Positions 14,778-24,839 are shown, numbered from the stretch's first letter. The stretch: DNA of 39,454 nucleotides from Achromobacter agilis (GCF_900496965.1 NZ_UFQB01000040.1:1-39454), one strand, 5' to 3'. Numbers and translations are program-made. Notes: a model not told the origin generated them from the letters alone.

Positions 14778-15362
14778 ATGCTGAAGGTCATGCTGCTTAA
14801 CGATGGTGAAGGACGCGCGGCGTCGCTGCGGCAGACGCTTGCAGCGGCGGGCCTGCATGTCGTAGCGGAAGTGGCGCCCGGCACGGATCTGGCCGCCGCC
14901 ATCGCGCGGGCGGCCCCCGACGTGGTGCTGATCGACAGCGACGCCCCCGGCCGGGACACGCTGGAGAACGTCTGCGTGGCCAGCGAGCACAGCGACCGTC
15001 CGGTCGTGATGTTTACCGACAACGGCAACCGCGAAACCATACGGGTCGCGTTGCGCGCCGGCGTCGCGGCCTATGTGGTGGGCGATGTGCCCGCCGAGCG
15101 CATCGAACCGCTGCTGACGGTGGCGATCGAGCGTTTCGCCATGGAAAAGTCGCGGCGCGAGGAATTGCGCGAAGCGCAATTGCGCCTGGCCGACCGCCGC
15201 TGGGTGGAACAGGCCAAGGGCATCCTGATGCGGTCGCGTTCGATTCCCGAGGACGAGGCCCACGGCCTGTTGCGCCAGCGCGCCATGCAGAGCCAGAAAC
15301 GGCTGGGCGAGGTCGCCCGCGAGGTGGTCGAGCTGAGCCAATGGCTCGGCAAATCCTCTTAA
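14778..15362 (+). CDS. nasT: NasT-type ANTAR antitermination regulator
   Basis: A 194-residue cytoplasmic RNA-binding regulator. Residues 1-120 form a receiver-like domain (MLKVMLLNDGEG, VVLIDSDAPG with the possible phospho-acceptor Asp near 58, VVMFTDNG). The usual Lys of receivers is missing (AAYVVGDVP), so control by phosphorylation is doubtful. Residues 122-190 are a coiled-coil and ANTAR domain (RRWVEQAKGILMRSRSIPEDEAHGLLRQRAMQSQKRLGEVAREVV). In characterised systems NasT stops leader termination of nitrate genes and is held off by the nitrate sensor NasS when nitrate is absent. No nasS gene lies beside it here. It is divergent from nasF, whose leader has the matching two-hexaloop target. 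The start ATG 14778 has AGGGGGGA upstream. Confidence 0.93.
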   Translation: MLKVMLLNDGEGRAASLRQTLAAAGLHVVAEVAPGTDLAAAIARAAPDVVLIDSDAPGRDTLENVCVASEHSDRPVVMFTDNGNRETIRVALRAGVAAYVVGDVPAERIEPLLTVAIERFAMEKSRREELREAQLRLADRRWVEQAKGILMRSRSIPEDEAHGLLRQRAMQSQKRLGEVAREVVELSQWLGKSS

Positions 15363-15465
15363 TAAGCTTTGGTTATATGAAATAAAGAAATCAAAAGTTG
15401 TGGGGATGAAACCCCATCCCTATGATCCAACGACACTCTGCCGGGTACGCCCGAGGCTGGCATCC

Positions 15466-16881
15466 ATGAAGCTTTTCCCGATTTTTGCCGATCTGAAAGA
15501 CCGGCTCGTCCTGGTCGTAGGCGGCGGCGCGGTCGCCGAGCGCAAGACGCTCGCCCTGCTGGAAGCCTCGGCCGATGTGCTCGTCGGCGCGCCGGAACTC
15601 ACGCCGGCGCTGGCCGCCCTGGCCGCCGAAGGCCGCATCCGCCACCTGCCCGGCCGGTTCGATCCCGCCTGGTTGGACGAGGCCTGGCTCGTGGTCGCGG
15701 CCACCGACGACCGCGAGGCGAATGCCGCGGTGTCCGAGGCCGCCCGGGCCCGGCGCATTTTCAGCAACGTGGTCGACGACCCGGAGCTCTCTTCCTTCCA
15801 GGTACCGTCGATCGTCGACCGCTCTCCGGTCATCGTCGCCATTTCCTCGTCCGGCGTGGCGCCGGTGCTGGCGCGGCGGATCCGGGAACGCATTGAATCG
15901 TTGTTCGACCATACCCTGGGCCAATTGGCCGGGCTGGCCGCCCGCTACCGCAAACCCATCCGGGCCAGCCACCCCGACCTGGGCGCGCGCCGCCGCTTCT
16001 ATGACTGGTTGCTGGACGGCCCGGTAGCCGGCTTCCTGCGCCAGCAGCAGCCCGTCCGGGCCGAGCAAGCGCTGACCGCCGCCCTGGCGACCCCGCTTGC
16101 GCCGGCCGAGGGCAGCGTGGTGCTGGTCGGCGCCGGCCCCGGCGACCCCGGGCTATTGACCTTGAAGGCGCTGCGCGCGCTGAACGAAGCCGACGTGATC
16201 CTGCATGACCGCCTGGTGAGCGACGACGTCATGTCGCTGGCGCGCCGCGATGCCGAACGCGTGCCGGTGGGCAAGCTGCCCGGAGAAAACCATCACGCCA
16301 CGCAGGCGCGCATCCACACGCTGCTGGTGGAACATGCCCGCGCCGGCCGCCGCGTGGTGCGGCTCAAGGGCGGCGACGCCTTCATCTTCGGCCGGGGCGG
16401 CGAAGAACTGGAATATCTGCGCGCGCATGGCGTGCGCTATGAGGTAATCCCGGGCATTACCGCCGCGCTGGCCTGTGCGGCCTACGCCGGCATCCCGCTG
16501 ACCCACCGGGAACACGCTCAGTCCGTGCGCCTGGTGACCGCGCACTGCCGCGAAGACGAAGACAACCTGGACTGGCCCGCTCTGGCGCGCGAAAAACAGA
16601 CCCTGGCCTTCTATATGGGGGTGGGGCAGCTGGATCTGCTGACCCAGCGCCTGCTGCGCCACGGCCGCTCGCCGGACACGCCCTTCGCGCTGATCGAGAA
16701 CGGCAGCCGGCCCGCCCAGCGCGTGCTGTCCGGCACGCTGGAACGGTTGCCGGCCCTGGCCGGCGAGCACGGCATCCAGTCGCCCGCCCTGCTGATCGTG
16801 GGCGAGGTCGCCGGACTGGCGCCGCAACTGCAATGGTTCGGGCGGCACATCGACGGCCGCCAGGAGAAAATCGCGGCCTGA
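15466..16881 (+). CDS. cysG: Siroheme synthase (multifunctional CysG)
   Basis: A 471-residue fusion enzyme making siroheme, the cofactor of nitrite and sulfite reductases, from uroporphyrinogen III. The N-terminal half (about 1-205) is the NAD-dependent precorrin-2 dehydrogenase/ferrochelatase: LVLVVGGGAVAERK, IVDRSPVIVAISSSGVAPVLARRIRE. The C-terminal half (about 218-460) is the SAM-dependent uroporphyrinogen III methyltransferase: VGAGPGDPGLLTLKALRAL, HDRLVS, VVRLKGGDAFIFGRGGEE, PGITAALACAAYAGIPLTHR. The GGDAF loop has Ala where E. coli has Pro. It follows nasT on the same strand after a 103-base AT-rich gap that may hold its own promoter, and may be co-transcribed. Start ATG 15466 has GAGG 9 bases upstream and begins at the conserved MKLFPIFADL. 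Confidence 0.96.
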   Translation: MKLFPIFADLKDRLVLVVGGGAVAERKTLALLEASADVLVGAPELTPALAALAAEGRIRHLPGRFDPAWLDEAWLVVAATDDREANAAVSEAARARRIFSNVVDDPELSSFQVPSIVDRSPVIVAISSSGVAPVLARRIRERIESLFDHTLGQLAGLAARYRKPIRASHPDLGARRRFYDWLLDGPVAGFLRQQQPVRAEQALTAALATPLAPAEGSVVLVGAGPGDPGLLTLKALRALNEADVILHDRLVSDDVMSLARRDAERVPVGKLPGENHHATQARIHTLLVEHARAGRRVVRLKGGDAFIFGRGGEELEYLRAHGVRYEVIPGITAALACAAYAGIPLTHREHAQSVRLVTAHCREDEDNLDWPALAREKQTLAFYMGVGQLDLLTQRLLRHGRSPDTPFALIENGSRPAQRVLSGTLERLPALAGEHGIQSPALLIVGEVAGLAPQLQWFGRHIDGRQEKIAA

Positions 16882-16917
16882 CGGCCGGCGCGCGGCCCGT
16901 CGCCGCCTTGGCGTTGG

Positions 16918-17556
16918 CTACTCGGTCTTTTGCGTCGTGCCGAAGATGCGGTCGCCGGCATCGCCCAGGCCCGGCATGATGTAGCCGTGCTCGTTCAGGC
17001 CGTCATCGATGGACGCCGTGTAGATGTGCACGTCCGGGTGCTTGGCCAGCACGGTGTCGATGCCGACGGGGGCGGCCACCAGCACCAGCGCGCGGATTTC
17101 CTTACAGCCGGCCTTCTTGAGCAGGTCGATCGCGGCCACCATCGAGCCGCCGGTGGCCAGCATCGGATCGACGATCAGCGCCAGGCGCTGGTCCAGCTCG
17201 CCCACCAGGCGTTCCAGGTAAGTGTGCGCTTCCAGTGTCTCTTCGTTGCGGGCCACGCCCACCACGCTGACCTTAGCGCCGGGAATCAGGCTGAGCACGC
17301 CGTCCAGCATGCCGATGCCCGCGCGCAGGATCGGCACCACCGTGACTTTCTTGCCGGCGATCTTCTCGACCTCCACGGCGCCGCACCAGCCCTCGACGGT
17401 GGCGGGCGCCAGCGGCAGGTCCTTGGACGCCTCGTAGGTGAGCAGCGCGCCGACTTCCTGAGACAGCTCGCGGAAGCTCTTGGTACTCAGGTCGGCGCGG
17501 CGCATGATCCCGAGCTTGTGGCGGATCAGCGGATGGCGGATTTCATGCACGGGCAT
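16918..17556 (-). CDS. upp: Uracil phosphoribosyltransferase
   Basis: A 212-residue cytoplasmic salvage enzyme making UMP from uracil and PRPP. The N-terminus MPVHEIRHPLIRHKLGIMR is typical. VVPILRAGIGMLDG and the PRPP-binding loop VDPMLATGGSM are present, and the uracil-binding tail is GLGDAGDRIFGT. The start at 17556 is fixed by the conserved N-terminus, with GGAG about 10 bases before it. An AT-rich stretch just upstream (around 17570-17590) is a plausible promoter region. The gene converges with cysG; 36 bases separate the two stops and no terminator is obvious there. Confidence 0.97.
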   Translation of the reverse strand: MPVHEIRHPLIRHKLGIMRRADLSTKSFRELSQEVGALLTYEASKDLPLAPATVEGWCGAVEVEKIAGKKVTVVPILRAGIGMLDGVLSLIPGAKVSVVGVARNEETLEAHTYLERLVGELDQRLALIVDPMLATGGSMVAAIDLLKKAGCKEIRALVLVAAPVGIDTVLAKHPDVHIYTASIDDGLNEHGYIMPGLGDAGDRIFGTTQKTE

Positions 17557-17673
17557 GTGCGTAACACTCCAGAATATTGATATACAGGGATTTCGCCCCA
17601 GGCGGAACCGTAGCGGCGCGGCGCATCTGCGGCGCCCGCCGTCGAACCACACGTGAGAATCGTAACCGGGTTT

Positions 17674-17709
17674 GGGGCCTGCGCGCGCTTTTTGGCGCCG
17701 GCAGGCCCC
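17674..17709. other. Strong hairpin between dacB and upp
   Basis: GGGGCCTGC (17674-17682) pairs perfectly with GCAGGCCCC (17701-17709); the inner bases can extend the stem through GCGC pairs around a TTTTT loop. No T run follows on the minus strand, so it is not a standard intrinsic terminator of dacB. Confidence 0.7.
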
Positions 17710-17731
17710 GGGCGGGAATGGTTGCTTTTTC

Positions 17732-19180
17732 CTATTGTTCGGCGAGCCAGGCAATGAGCGCGTCGTCGAAGGCCCGGACGGCGCCGGCCTGTTCGTGGTT
17801 CACGATGCTGACCACCACGTAGCGCTTGCCGCTGGCGCCCAGCACGTACCCGGCGATCGAACGCACGTCGCGCAGCGATCCGGTCTTCAGGTGGGCCATG
17901 CCTATCGTGCCGTTGCCCTTGAGGCGGCGGCGCACGGTGCCGTCCACGCCGGCGATCGCGAACGAGGAAATGTACTCGGGCATGACGGGCGAGTTCCAGG
18001 CCAGGGTCAGCATCGACGCCAGGCTGTCGGCGGAGACCCGGGCCTCGCGCGACAGGCCGGCCCCGTTGTCGATGACCAGCTCCGGCATGTCCAGGCCCTG
18101 CTTGGCCAGCAGCCCCTTGGCCACGGCCTCGCTGCTGGAAACGGTGGCTGGCCGCCGGCCGCGCTCGGCGCCCAAGGTCAGCAGCAGGGTGCGGGCCATG
18201 ACGTTGTTGCTGCGCTTGTTGATCTGACGGATCGCCTCGGACAGCGTGGGCGAGTCATGGGTGGCCAGCACCACCGCGTCGGGCGGCACCATGCCGGAAC
18301 GGACCTGCCCCTTGAACGTGCCGCCCAGTTCCTTCCAAAGCATGCGGAACACTTCCGTGGCGTAGTCGGGCTGGGACAGCGCCAGGCGGTACAGGCTGAA
18401 TTCGCCGCAGGACCCCGCCACCTTGCCGTTCACGCGGATCGTCACGCCCTGCTGGGTGATCACCGGATCGGTCGTCACCACGGGCGGGCCGGGGCAACGG
18501 ACATCGCTCCACTCGACGCGGCCTTCGATCTTCAGGCCCGGCAGCGGCGGGTCGATCAGCGGCACCCATTTATTGGCAACGGGATCCGGCGTGAACAGCA
18601 GGCGCAAGGCGCCGAACCCCACCATCAGGGCGTCCGGGCTGGCGTTGTACGCGCGGTCGGGCGCGCCGTCGAAGGCCCCGGGGTCGGTCGCGACCTGACC
18701 AAAGATGCTGCGGTCGATGACCAGATCGTTGATCTGCTTGACGCCCTTCAGGCGCAGCTCGCGCAGCAGCACCCAGAGGTCCTGCAGCAGGAATTGGGGA
18801 TCGCCGCCGGCCCTCAGGTACAACGGGCCGGCCAGCACGCCCTTGGCGTCGGGCCGCGCGCCGGGCGCCGCCATGAACTCGGTGCGCCAGACATAGTTGG
18901 GCCCCAGCTCGGAAAGCGCGGCCCAGGTCGTCACCAGCTTCATGACCGACGCGGGGTTGCGGGATTCCTTGGCGTTCAGCGTCGCCAGGCGCGGCCCGCC
19001 CACTTCCTGCACCACCAGGGACAAGGCGCTGTCGGGCAGCTTGGTGGCCTTCCAGGCGTTCACCACGTCGGGCGGCAGGCCAGGCACCTGGGCGCAGGCC
19101 GCACCCGCGACCAGGGCCAGCAGCCCTCCCGCCAGCCACCGCTTCAGTCCGCCCCTACGCTCGTTCGCTTGTCCCGTCAT
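17732..19180 (-). CDS. dacB: D-alanyl-D-alanine carboxypeptidase/endopeptidase, PBP4 family
   Basis: A 482-residue periplasmic penicillin-binding protein (class C, S13) that trims and cuts peptidoglycan cross-links. A signal peptide is present (LAGGLLALVAGAACA, cleavage near residue 30). The three serine active-site motifs are Ser78-Val-Met-Lys81 in NPASVMK, Ser324-Asn-Asn in KRSNNVMA, and Lys432-Thr-Gly in AHLKTGSLRD. The large insert between the first two motifs is normal for PBP4. The start is placed at ATG 19180 (MTGQANERRG); an in-frame start at 19222 would add 14 residues before the signal. A single gene, followed by the hairpin at 17674-17709. Confidence 0.95.
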   Translation of the reverse strand: MTGQANERRGGLKRWLAGGLLALVAGAACAQVPGLPPDVVNAWKATKLPDSALSLVVQEVGGPRLATLNAKESRNPASVMKLVTTWAALSELGPNYVWRTEFMAAPGARPDAKGVLAGPLYLRAGGDPQFLLQDLWVLLRELRLKGVKQINDLVIDRSIFGQVATDPGAFDGAPDRAYNASPDALMVGFGALRLLFTPDPVANKWVPLIDPPLPGLKIEGRVEWSDVRCPGPPVVTTDPVITQQGVTIRVNGKVAGSCGEFSLYRLALSQPDYATEVFRMLWKELGGTFKGQVRSGMVPPDAVVLATHDSPTLSEAIRQINKRSNNVMARTLLLTLGAERGRRPATVSSSEAVAKGLLAKQGLDMPELVIDNGAGLSREARVSADSLASMLTLAWNSPVMPEYISSFAIAGVDGTVRRRLKGNGTIGMAHLKTGSLRDVRSIAGYVLGASGKRYVVVSIVNHEQAGAVRAFDDALIAWLAEQ

Positions 19181-19285
19181 GCCACGCCCACCCGGTTGCT
19201 CGTCCAGCAAAACCGAGAGCATACAAAACCTGGAGCGCTTGCGGGCGCGGCGGGGGGCCCTTTTCGCTGCCGCGCCGCCCCAAAG

Positions 19286-19310
19286 CGAAAAAGCCCCCCT
19301 CTCGGGGGGG
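19286..19310 (-). terminator. Intrinsic terminator after the binding-protein gene
   Basis: On the minus strand a C6/G6 stem with a four-base loop (GAGA) is followed by CTTTTTCGC. It lies just after the stop at 19337 and should end the LLM/binding-protein transcript. Confidence 0.85.
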
Positions 19311-19336
19311 CGGCGGGCCCGCGCAACCCGCCCTCT

Positions 19337-20500
19337 TTATTGCTTTTGGAGTTTCCACTTCCCCGAGGCCACGGTCGCCATCACCAAAGCGCGCTCGTCC
19401 AGCCCGTTGTGGTCCGTGGGGCTCATCGTGACGACACCGGTTGCCGTGGGCAGGTTCTTAACGTTTTCCAGCGCGTCGCGCAGCGCCGCCCGGAATTCCG
19501 GCGTGCCGGGCTTGGCCGATTTCAGCGCGACCGGAATCGCCTGCTGCAGCAGCAGCCCAACGTCCCAGGTATAGGCGGCGAACAGGGACACGCTGCCCGG
19601 GCCGTTGGCGGCCTCGTACTTCTTGGCGAAGGCCTGGGCCGTGGCCTTAACCGGGTTGTCGTCGGGCAGCAGGCCGGCCACCATCACCGGGCCCACCGGC
19701 ACCCAGGCCCCTTCGCAGGCGGAGCCGCACACGCGCAGGAAGTCGTTGTTGGCCACGCCATGGTTGAAGTAGATCTTCCCCTGGTAGCCGCGCTCGCGCA
19801 GCGCCCGGGCCGGCATGGCCGCGGGCGTGCCCGAGGCGCCGACCACCACCGCGTCCGGCGACAGGCCCGTGATCTTCAGGGCCTGGGCCACCGCCGAGGT
19901 ATCCGTGGGCGCAAAGCTCTCCTTGCCCACCACCTCGATACCGTGTTTCTTGGCTGCCTTCTCGATTTCCACCCAGAAGGTCTCGCCCAGCGCATTGTTG
20001 AACCCGATGAAGGCCAGTTTCTTCACGCCGTTGGCCGCCGCGTGGCGCGCGATGCCCTCGGCCATCAGGGAATCGGAGTGCGGCGTCTTGAATACCCAGC
20101 GCCGCTTGTCGTCCACCGGGTCGATCAGCCGGGCCGACGAGGCCAGCGTGATCACCGGCGTGGCGCCGGCGGCGACCGTGTCCAGCATGGCCATGGTATT
20201 GGGCGTGGTGCTGGACCCGACGATCAGGTCCACCTTGTTCTCCGAGATCAGCTTGTGGGAATTGCTGACGGCTCGGGTGGTGTCGGACGCGTCGTCCAGC
20301 ACCACATATTCGACCTTGACTCCCCCGATCTCGGTGGGCAGCAGGCTGATGGTGTTGCGTTCGGGAATGCCCAGGGATGCCTGAGGGCCGGTCGTGGACA
20401 GGGTGGCGCCTATCTTCACTTGAGCCAGCACGGGCGAGGCGCCCAGGGCAAACAGGGCGGCCGCCAGCGCGGCGGCGGTCAGGGTGCGGCGAGGGGTCAT
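19337..20500 (-). CDS. ABC importer substrate-binding protein, branched-chain amino acid (LivK-like) family
   Basis: A 387-residue periplasmic binding protein of the type I fold. The signal peptide is MTPRRTLTAAALAAALFALGASPVLAQ (cleavage at ALA-QV). The mature start VKIGATLSTTGPQASLGIPERN, the hinge VDLIVGSSTTPNTMAMLDT and KKLAFIGFNNALGETFWVEIEKAA are family hallmarks. The ligand is unknown; in Bordetella-like bacteria this family is greatly expanded and binds many small acids besides Leu/Ile/Val. No permease or ATPase genes are nearby, so it either works with a transporter encoded elsewhere or is an orphan. AGGAG is found before the ATG. It lies 70 bases after the flavin monooxygenase gene, probably in one operon. 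Confidence 0.92.
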   Translation of the reverse strand: MTPRRTLTAAALAAALFALGASPVLAQVKIGATLSTTGPQASLGIPERNTISLLPTEIGGVKVEYVVLDDASDTTRAVSNSHKLISENKVDLIVGSSTTPNTMAMLDTVAAGATPVITLASSARLIDPVDDKRRWVFKTPHSDSLMAEGIARHAAANGVKKLAFIGFNNALGETFWVEIEKAAKKHGIEVVGKESFAPTDTSAVAQALKITGLSPDAVVVGASGTPAAMPARALRERGYQGKIYFNHGVANNDFLRVCGSACEGAWVPVGPVMVAGLLPDDNPVKATAQAFAKKYEAANGPGSVSLFAAYTWDVGLLLQQAIPVALKSAKPGTPEFRAALRDALENVKNLPTATGVVTMSPTDHNGLDERALVMATVASGKWKLQKQ

Positions 20501-20570
20501 GCGCGGTCTCCTTTGGTGGGCGGATGTCGTTATGCGTTACGCCGATCCGCTACGGCGTGGAACGCTGTTG

Positions 20571-21584
20571 TTATACGGCGGGAACGTCTTTGCGGACCAG
20601 GCCCGACAGGGGCATGGCCTGCTCCATCAGGCGCTGCATGGAATCCAGCACCAGGTCCTGAGGCATGAGCCCGAAATTGTGCAGGCTCATGACGTGGTCC
20701 AGGCCCATTTCGGCCAGCCGCGCCAGCTTGCCGGCCACCGTGGCCGGCGATCCGAACAGCGACAGGCCGCTGGCGATGATGTCGTCGTACACCTGCTTGC
20801 GGGCGTACAGGCGGGTCTCCACGTACAGATCGAAGGCGCGGGCCGCGCGCACGCGGGCGTCTTCGTCCGTGGGCGCCACGTGCGTGTGCAGGGCCACGGC
20901 CGCCATGCCGGCGGCGTCCTCGATGCCCGCCTCGGCCAGTCCGCGGCGGTAGTCCTGCATCATCTGTCCGATTTCCTCGAAATCGTCCACCGCGGCGTAG
21001 GGCACGAACAGCATGCGGCGGCCCTGTCGGCCGACGTGGTAGGCGGCCTCGCGGCGCAGGATGGCCACGTACAGGGGCACCGGATCCTGCACCGGCCGCA
21101 CGTTCAGGCGCACCTCGCGGATCGTATTGAACTTGCCCTCGTGCGTGACGCACTCGCCTCGCAGCAGGCGTTCGACCAGCATCAGGTTTTCGTCGAAACG
21201 CTCCCGCTTGGCCGCGGGATCCAGGCCATAGCCGTCGAACTCGTGCTTCAGGTAGCCCGACCCGACCCCCAGCGCCAGCCGGCCTTGTGAAAGCTGGTCC
21301 ACCAGGGCATAGTTTTCCGCCACCGTCAGGGGATTGTGGAAGGTCAGGATAGAGATGGCGGTGCCCAGGCGCAGCCGGCTCGTCTGCTGCGACAGCGCCG
21401 CCAGGAAGACGGCCGGATTCGGTACCGCGCCATATTCGTGGAAGTGGTGCTCCGCCACCCAGAAAGTGTCGTAGCCCAGTTGCTCCGCCCGGCGCGCCTG
21501 TTCCAGCACCTGGCTGTAGAGCTGGCCCAGCGTGCGCGGCTGGGACGGATAGTGGTCCTGGACCGAGAAGATGGACATCTTCAT
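20571..21584 (-). CDS. LLM-class flavin-dependent monooxygenase
   Basis: A 337-residue cytoplasmic enzyme of the bacterial luciferase-like family, which uses reduced FMN and oxygen. Visible: FWVAEHHFHEYGAVPNPAVFLAAL (the EHH motif of the LuxA-like barrel), LRLGTAISILTFHNPLTVAE, GRLALGVGSGYLKHEFDGYG and LFGSPATVAGKLARL. No substrate can be named. GGAG lies 7 bases before the ATG at 21584. It is divergent from the frameshifted IclR gene, 79 bases away, which would be the natural regulator of this gene and the binding-protein gene after it. Confidence 0.9.
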   Translation of the reverse strand: MKMSIFSVQDHYPSQPRTLGQLYSQVLEQARRAEQLGYDTFWVAEHHFHEYGAVPNPAVFLAALSQQTSRLRLGTAISILTFHNPLTVAENYALVDQLSQGRLALGVGSGYLKHEFDGYGLDPAAKRERFDENLMLVERLLRGECVTHEGKFNTIREVRLNVRPVQDPVPLYVAILRREAAYHVGRQGRRMLFVPYAAVDDFEEIGQMMQDYRRGLAEAGIEDAAGMAAVALHTHVAPTDEDARVRAARAFDLYVETRLYARKQVYDDIIASGLSLFGSPATVAGKLARLAEMGLDHVMSLHNFGLMPQDLVLDSMQRLMEQAMPLSGLVRKDVPAV

Positions 21585-21620
21585 GGTTTGTCTCCGGATT
21601 TGTCCGCGACCGGCGGCTGA

Positions 21621-21639
21621 TGTATTTTTTAGTGATACA
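21621..21639. promoter_or_regulatory. Possible operator in the LLM/iclR divergent region
   Basis: TGTAT (21621-21625) and ATACA (21635-21639) form an inverted repeat in the only AT-rich part of the 79-base gap; it overlaps a second dyad, ATAC-AC-GTAT. Position suits an autoregulatory IclR-type site. Weak, short arms. Confidence 0.4.
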
Positions 21640-21663
21640 CGTATTCTAATAAGAGACGAATCG

Positions 21664-22498
21664 ATGTCAACAAACAGCAGCACCGGGATCCAGTCCGCCG
21701 AAACCGCCCTCGACGTCCTGACCCGGCTGGCCGATCTGGGGGGGCGCCCTGTCCGTGTCGGAACTGGGGCGCAGCCTGGACATGCCCCGGGCGAAGGTGC
21801 ACCGCTATCTCGTATCGCTGGAACGGCGCGGCTACGTCGAACAGGATCCCGCCAGCGCCCGCTACCGCCTCGGCCCGCAGGCGCTTCATACGGGCCTGGC
21901 GGCCCTGGCCGACGTGGATTTCGTGAAACTGGCGGCGGGTTGCCTGGACGGCCTGAGCGCGTCCATCGGCCAGACGGTGTTCATTTCGGTCTGGGGCCAG
22001 CACGGCCCCACCATCGTGCAATGGCGCGACGCGCGGCTGCCGGTGACCGTCAACGTGCGGGTGGGTTCGGTGCTGCCGCTGCTCAACAGCGCCACGGGGC
22101 GGGTCTATGCCGCCTGGCTGCCCGAAACCCTGGCCCTGCCCCGCGCGCTGTCCGAATGGAACGCGCTGCTGGGCCAGGCCCCCGACGCGGCCCGGCGCCA
22201 TGACGCCGCCCGGGCGCTGGACGCGGACGAACCGCCGGGCGACCCCGCCGGCGCGCTGCGCCGGCAATGGCAGGCCACCCGCGAGCGCGGCTACGCCAGC
22301 GTCAGCGGCCACCTGCTGCACGCCATCGACTCGGCCGCGGTGCCCGTGCTGGATGCCCAGGGCCATCTGGCGGGCGCCATCACCGGCCTGGGGCTGCACG
22401 GTGCGTTCGACCTGGCGCCGGAGGGCGAGCCGGTGCGGGCGCTGATCGCGGCGGCGGCCGGCTGCTCGCGCCGGCTGGGGTGGAAACCCGCGGCTTGA
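21664..22498 (+). pseudogene. IclR-family transcriptional regulator, frameshifted in a G7 run
   Basis: The N-terminal part (SAETALDVLTRLADLGG, first helices of the winged HTH) is read from ATG 21664. The rest (SELGRSLDMPRAKVHRYLVSLERRGYV, then the IclR effector domain to the stop at 22498) is in the next frame. The switch is at seven G, 21738-21744. With six G the protein would be continuous, LADLGGALSVSELGRSL, and 277 residues long, normal for IclR. As written, the first frame runs on in an alien frame to 22203. The downstream part could be translated alone from ATG 21755, but would lack the first HTH helices. This may be inactivation, a phase-variable tract, or a sequencing error. It is divergent from the LLM monooxygenase. 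Confidence 0.85.
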
Positions 22499-22634
22499 AA
22501 GAGCCCCGGCGCAGCGCCCCGCCCCCCGCCACGCCGCGGCCAGGGACCGGCCGCTTTACAATACCGGGTTGCCCCGGGCTCGCCCGGCTCGCCTTTGTCT
22601 TCATTTCGCCGCCCTTTTCCGGACGGATACCCGC

Positions 22635-23689
22635 GTGACCCAGTCCCTCACCGTTTCCGATTTCAACTACGACCTGCCGCCTGAGCTCATCGCCCAGACG
22701 CCCGCCGCCGAACGCACGGGCAGCCGCCTGCTGCACCTGGACCGCGCCGGCCAGCTGCACGACCGCCAGTTCGCCGACCTGGCCACGCTCGTGCGTCCGC
22801 AGGACCTGCTGGTCTTCAACGACACCCGCGTCATCAAGGCGCGCTTGAACGGCCACAAGATTACGGGCGGGAAGGTTGAGGTGCTGGTCGAGCGCATCAC
22901 CGAACCCGACCGCGTCCTGGCCCACGTGCGCGCCAGCAAATCGCCCGGCGCCGGCATGGTGCTGCGGCTGGCCGACGCCTTCGAGGCCACGGTGCTGGGC
23001 CGCGAAGGCGAGCTCTTCGACATCCGCTTCCCCGGCCCGGTGCTGGACCTGCTGGACGCCCACGGGGCGACGCCGCTGCCGCCCTACATCACGCACCAGG
23101 CCGATGCCGGCGACGACGAACGCTACCAGACCGTCTACGCTCGCGAACCCGGCGCCGTGGCGGCCCCCACCGCCGGCCTGCACTTCGACCAGCCCACCCT
23201 GGAGCGCCTGGACGCCCAGGGCGTGGCGCGCGCGTTCGTTACGCTGCACGTGGGCGCGGGCACCTTCCAGCCCGTGCGCGTGGACAATCTGGCCGACCAC
23301 GTCATGCACGCCGAGTGGTTCACCGTGCCCCAGGCCACGGTGGACGCGATCGCCGCCGCCCGCCGCCAGGGCGGCCGGGTCATCGCCGTCGGCACGACCA
23401 GCGTGCGCGCCCTGGAATCCGCCGCCGCCCAGACCGAAGGGCGCACCGCGCCCGGCCTGCCGCTGGCCGCCGCCCAGGGCGACACCCGCCTGTTCATCAC
23501 CCCCGGATACCGGTACCGCGTCATCGACGCCCTCGTCACCAATTTCCACCTGCCCCAGTCGACCCTGCTGATGCTGGTGTCGGCGCTGGCCGGCGTCGAA
23601 CCGATACGCCGCGCCTACGCCCACGCCGTCGCCGAGCGCTACCGCTTCTTCAGTTATGGCGACGCCATGTTTATCGAGTCCCCCGCCCT

Positions 23690-23693
<4 letters not shown>
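22635..23693 (+). CDS. queA: tRNA preQ1(34) S-adenosylmethionine ribosyltransferase-isomerase
   Basis: A 352-residue enzyme that builds epoxyqueuosine on tRNA by moving the ribosyl part of SAM to preQ1. Signature stretches: FNYDLPPELIAQTPAAERTGSRLL, LLVFNDTRVIKARLNG, GKVEVLVERI, PTAGLHFD, LHVGAGTFQPV and TNFHLPQSTLLMLVSA. The start is GTG 22635 (VTQSLTVSDFNYDLPPE); no in-frame ATG fits the family N-terminus, and the ribosome binding site is weak. The 136-base gap upstream includes TTTACAATACC, a possible -10. The stop overlaps the tgt start (ATGA at 23690-23693), giving coupled translation of two consecutive queuosine steps. Confidence 0.96.
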
Positions 23694-24826
<1,133 letters not shown>

Positions 24827-24839
24827 AATTTCAGGACCT

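Noticed and set aside
15401..15416. TGGGG/CCCCA hairpin before cysG as a riboswitch or attenuator
   Set aside because: The stem is only 5 bp, isolated, and lacks an alternative partner or terminator.
17672..20668. Very long open frame (about 1000 codons) on the plus strand opposite dacB and the binding-protein gene
   Set aside because: It lies antisense to two well-recognised proteins, with His/Arg/Gln-rich, repetitive composition typical of GC-rich shadow frames and no domain; stops are simply rare in this frame.
21738..21744. Programmed ribosomal frameshift in the IclR gene
   Set aside because: No slippery heptamer with a downstream pseudoknot or upstream Shine-Dalgarno-like stimulator was seen; a G-run length change explains it more simply.
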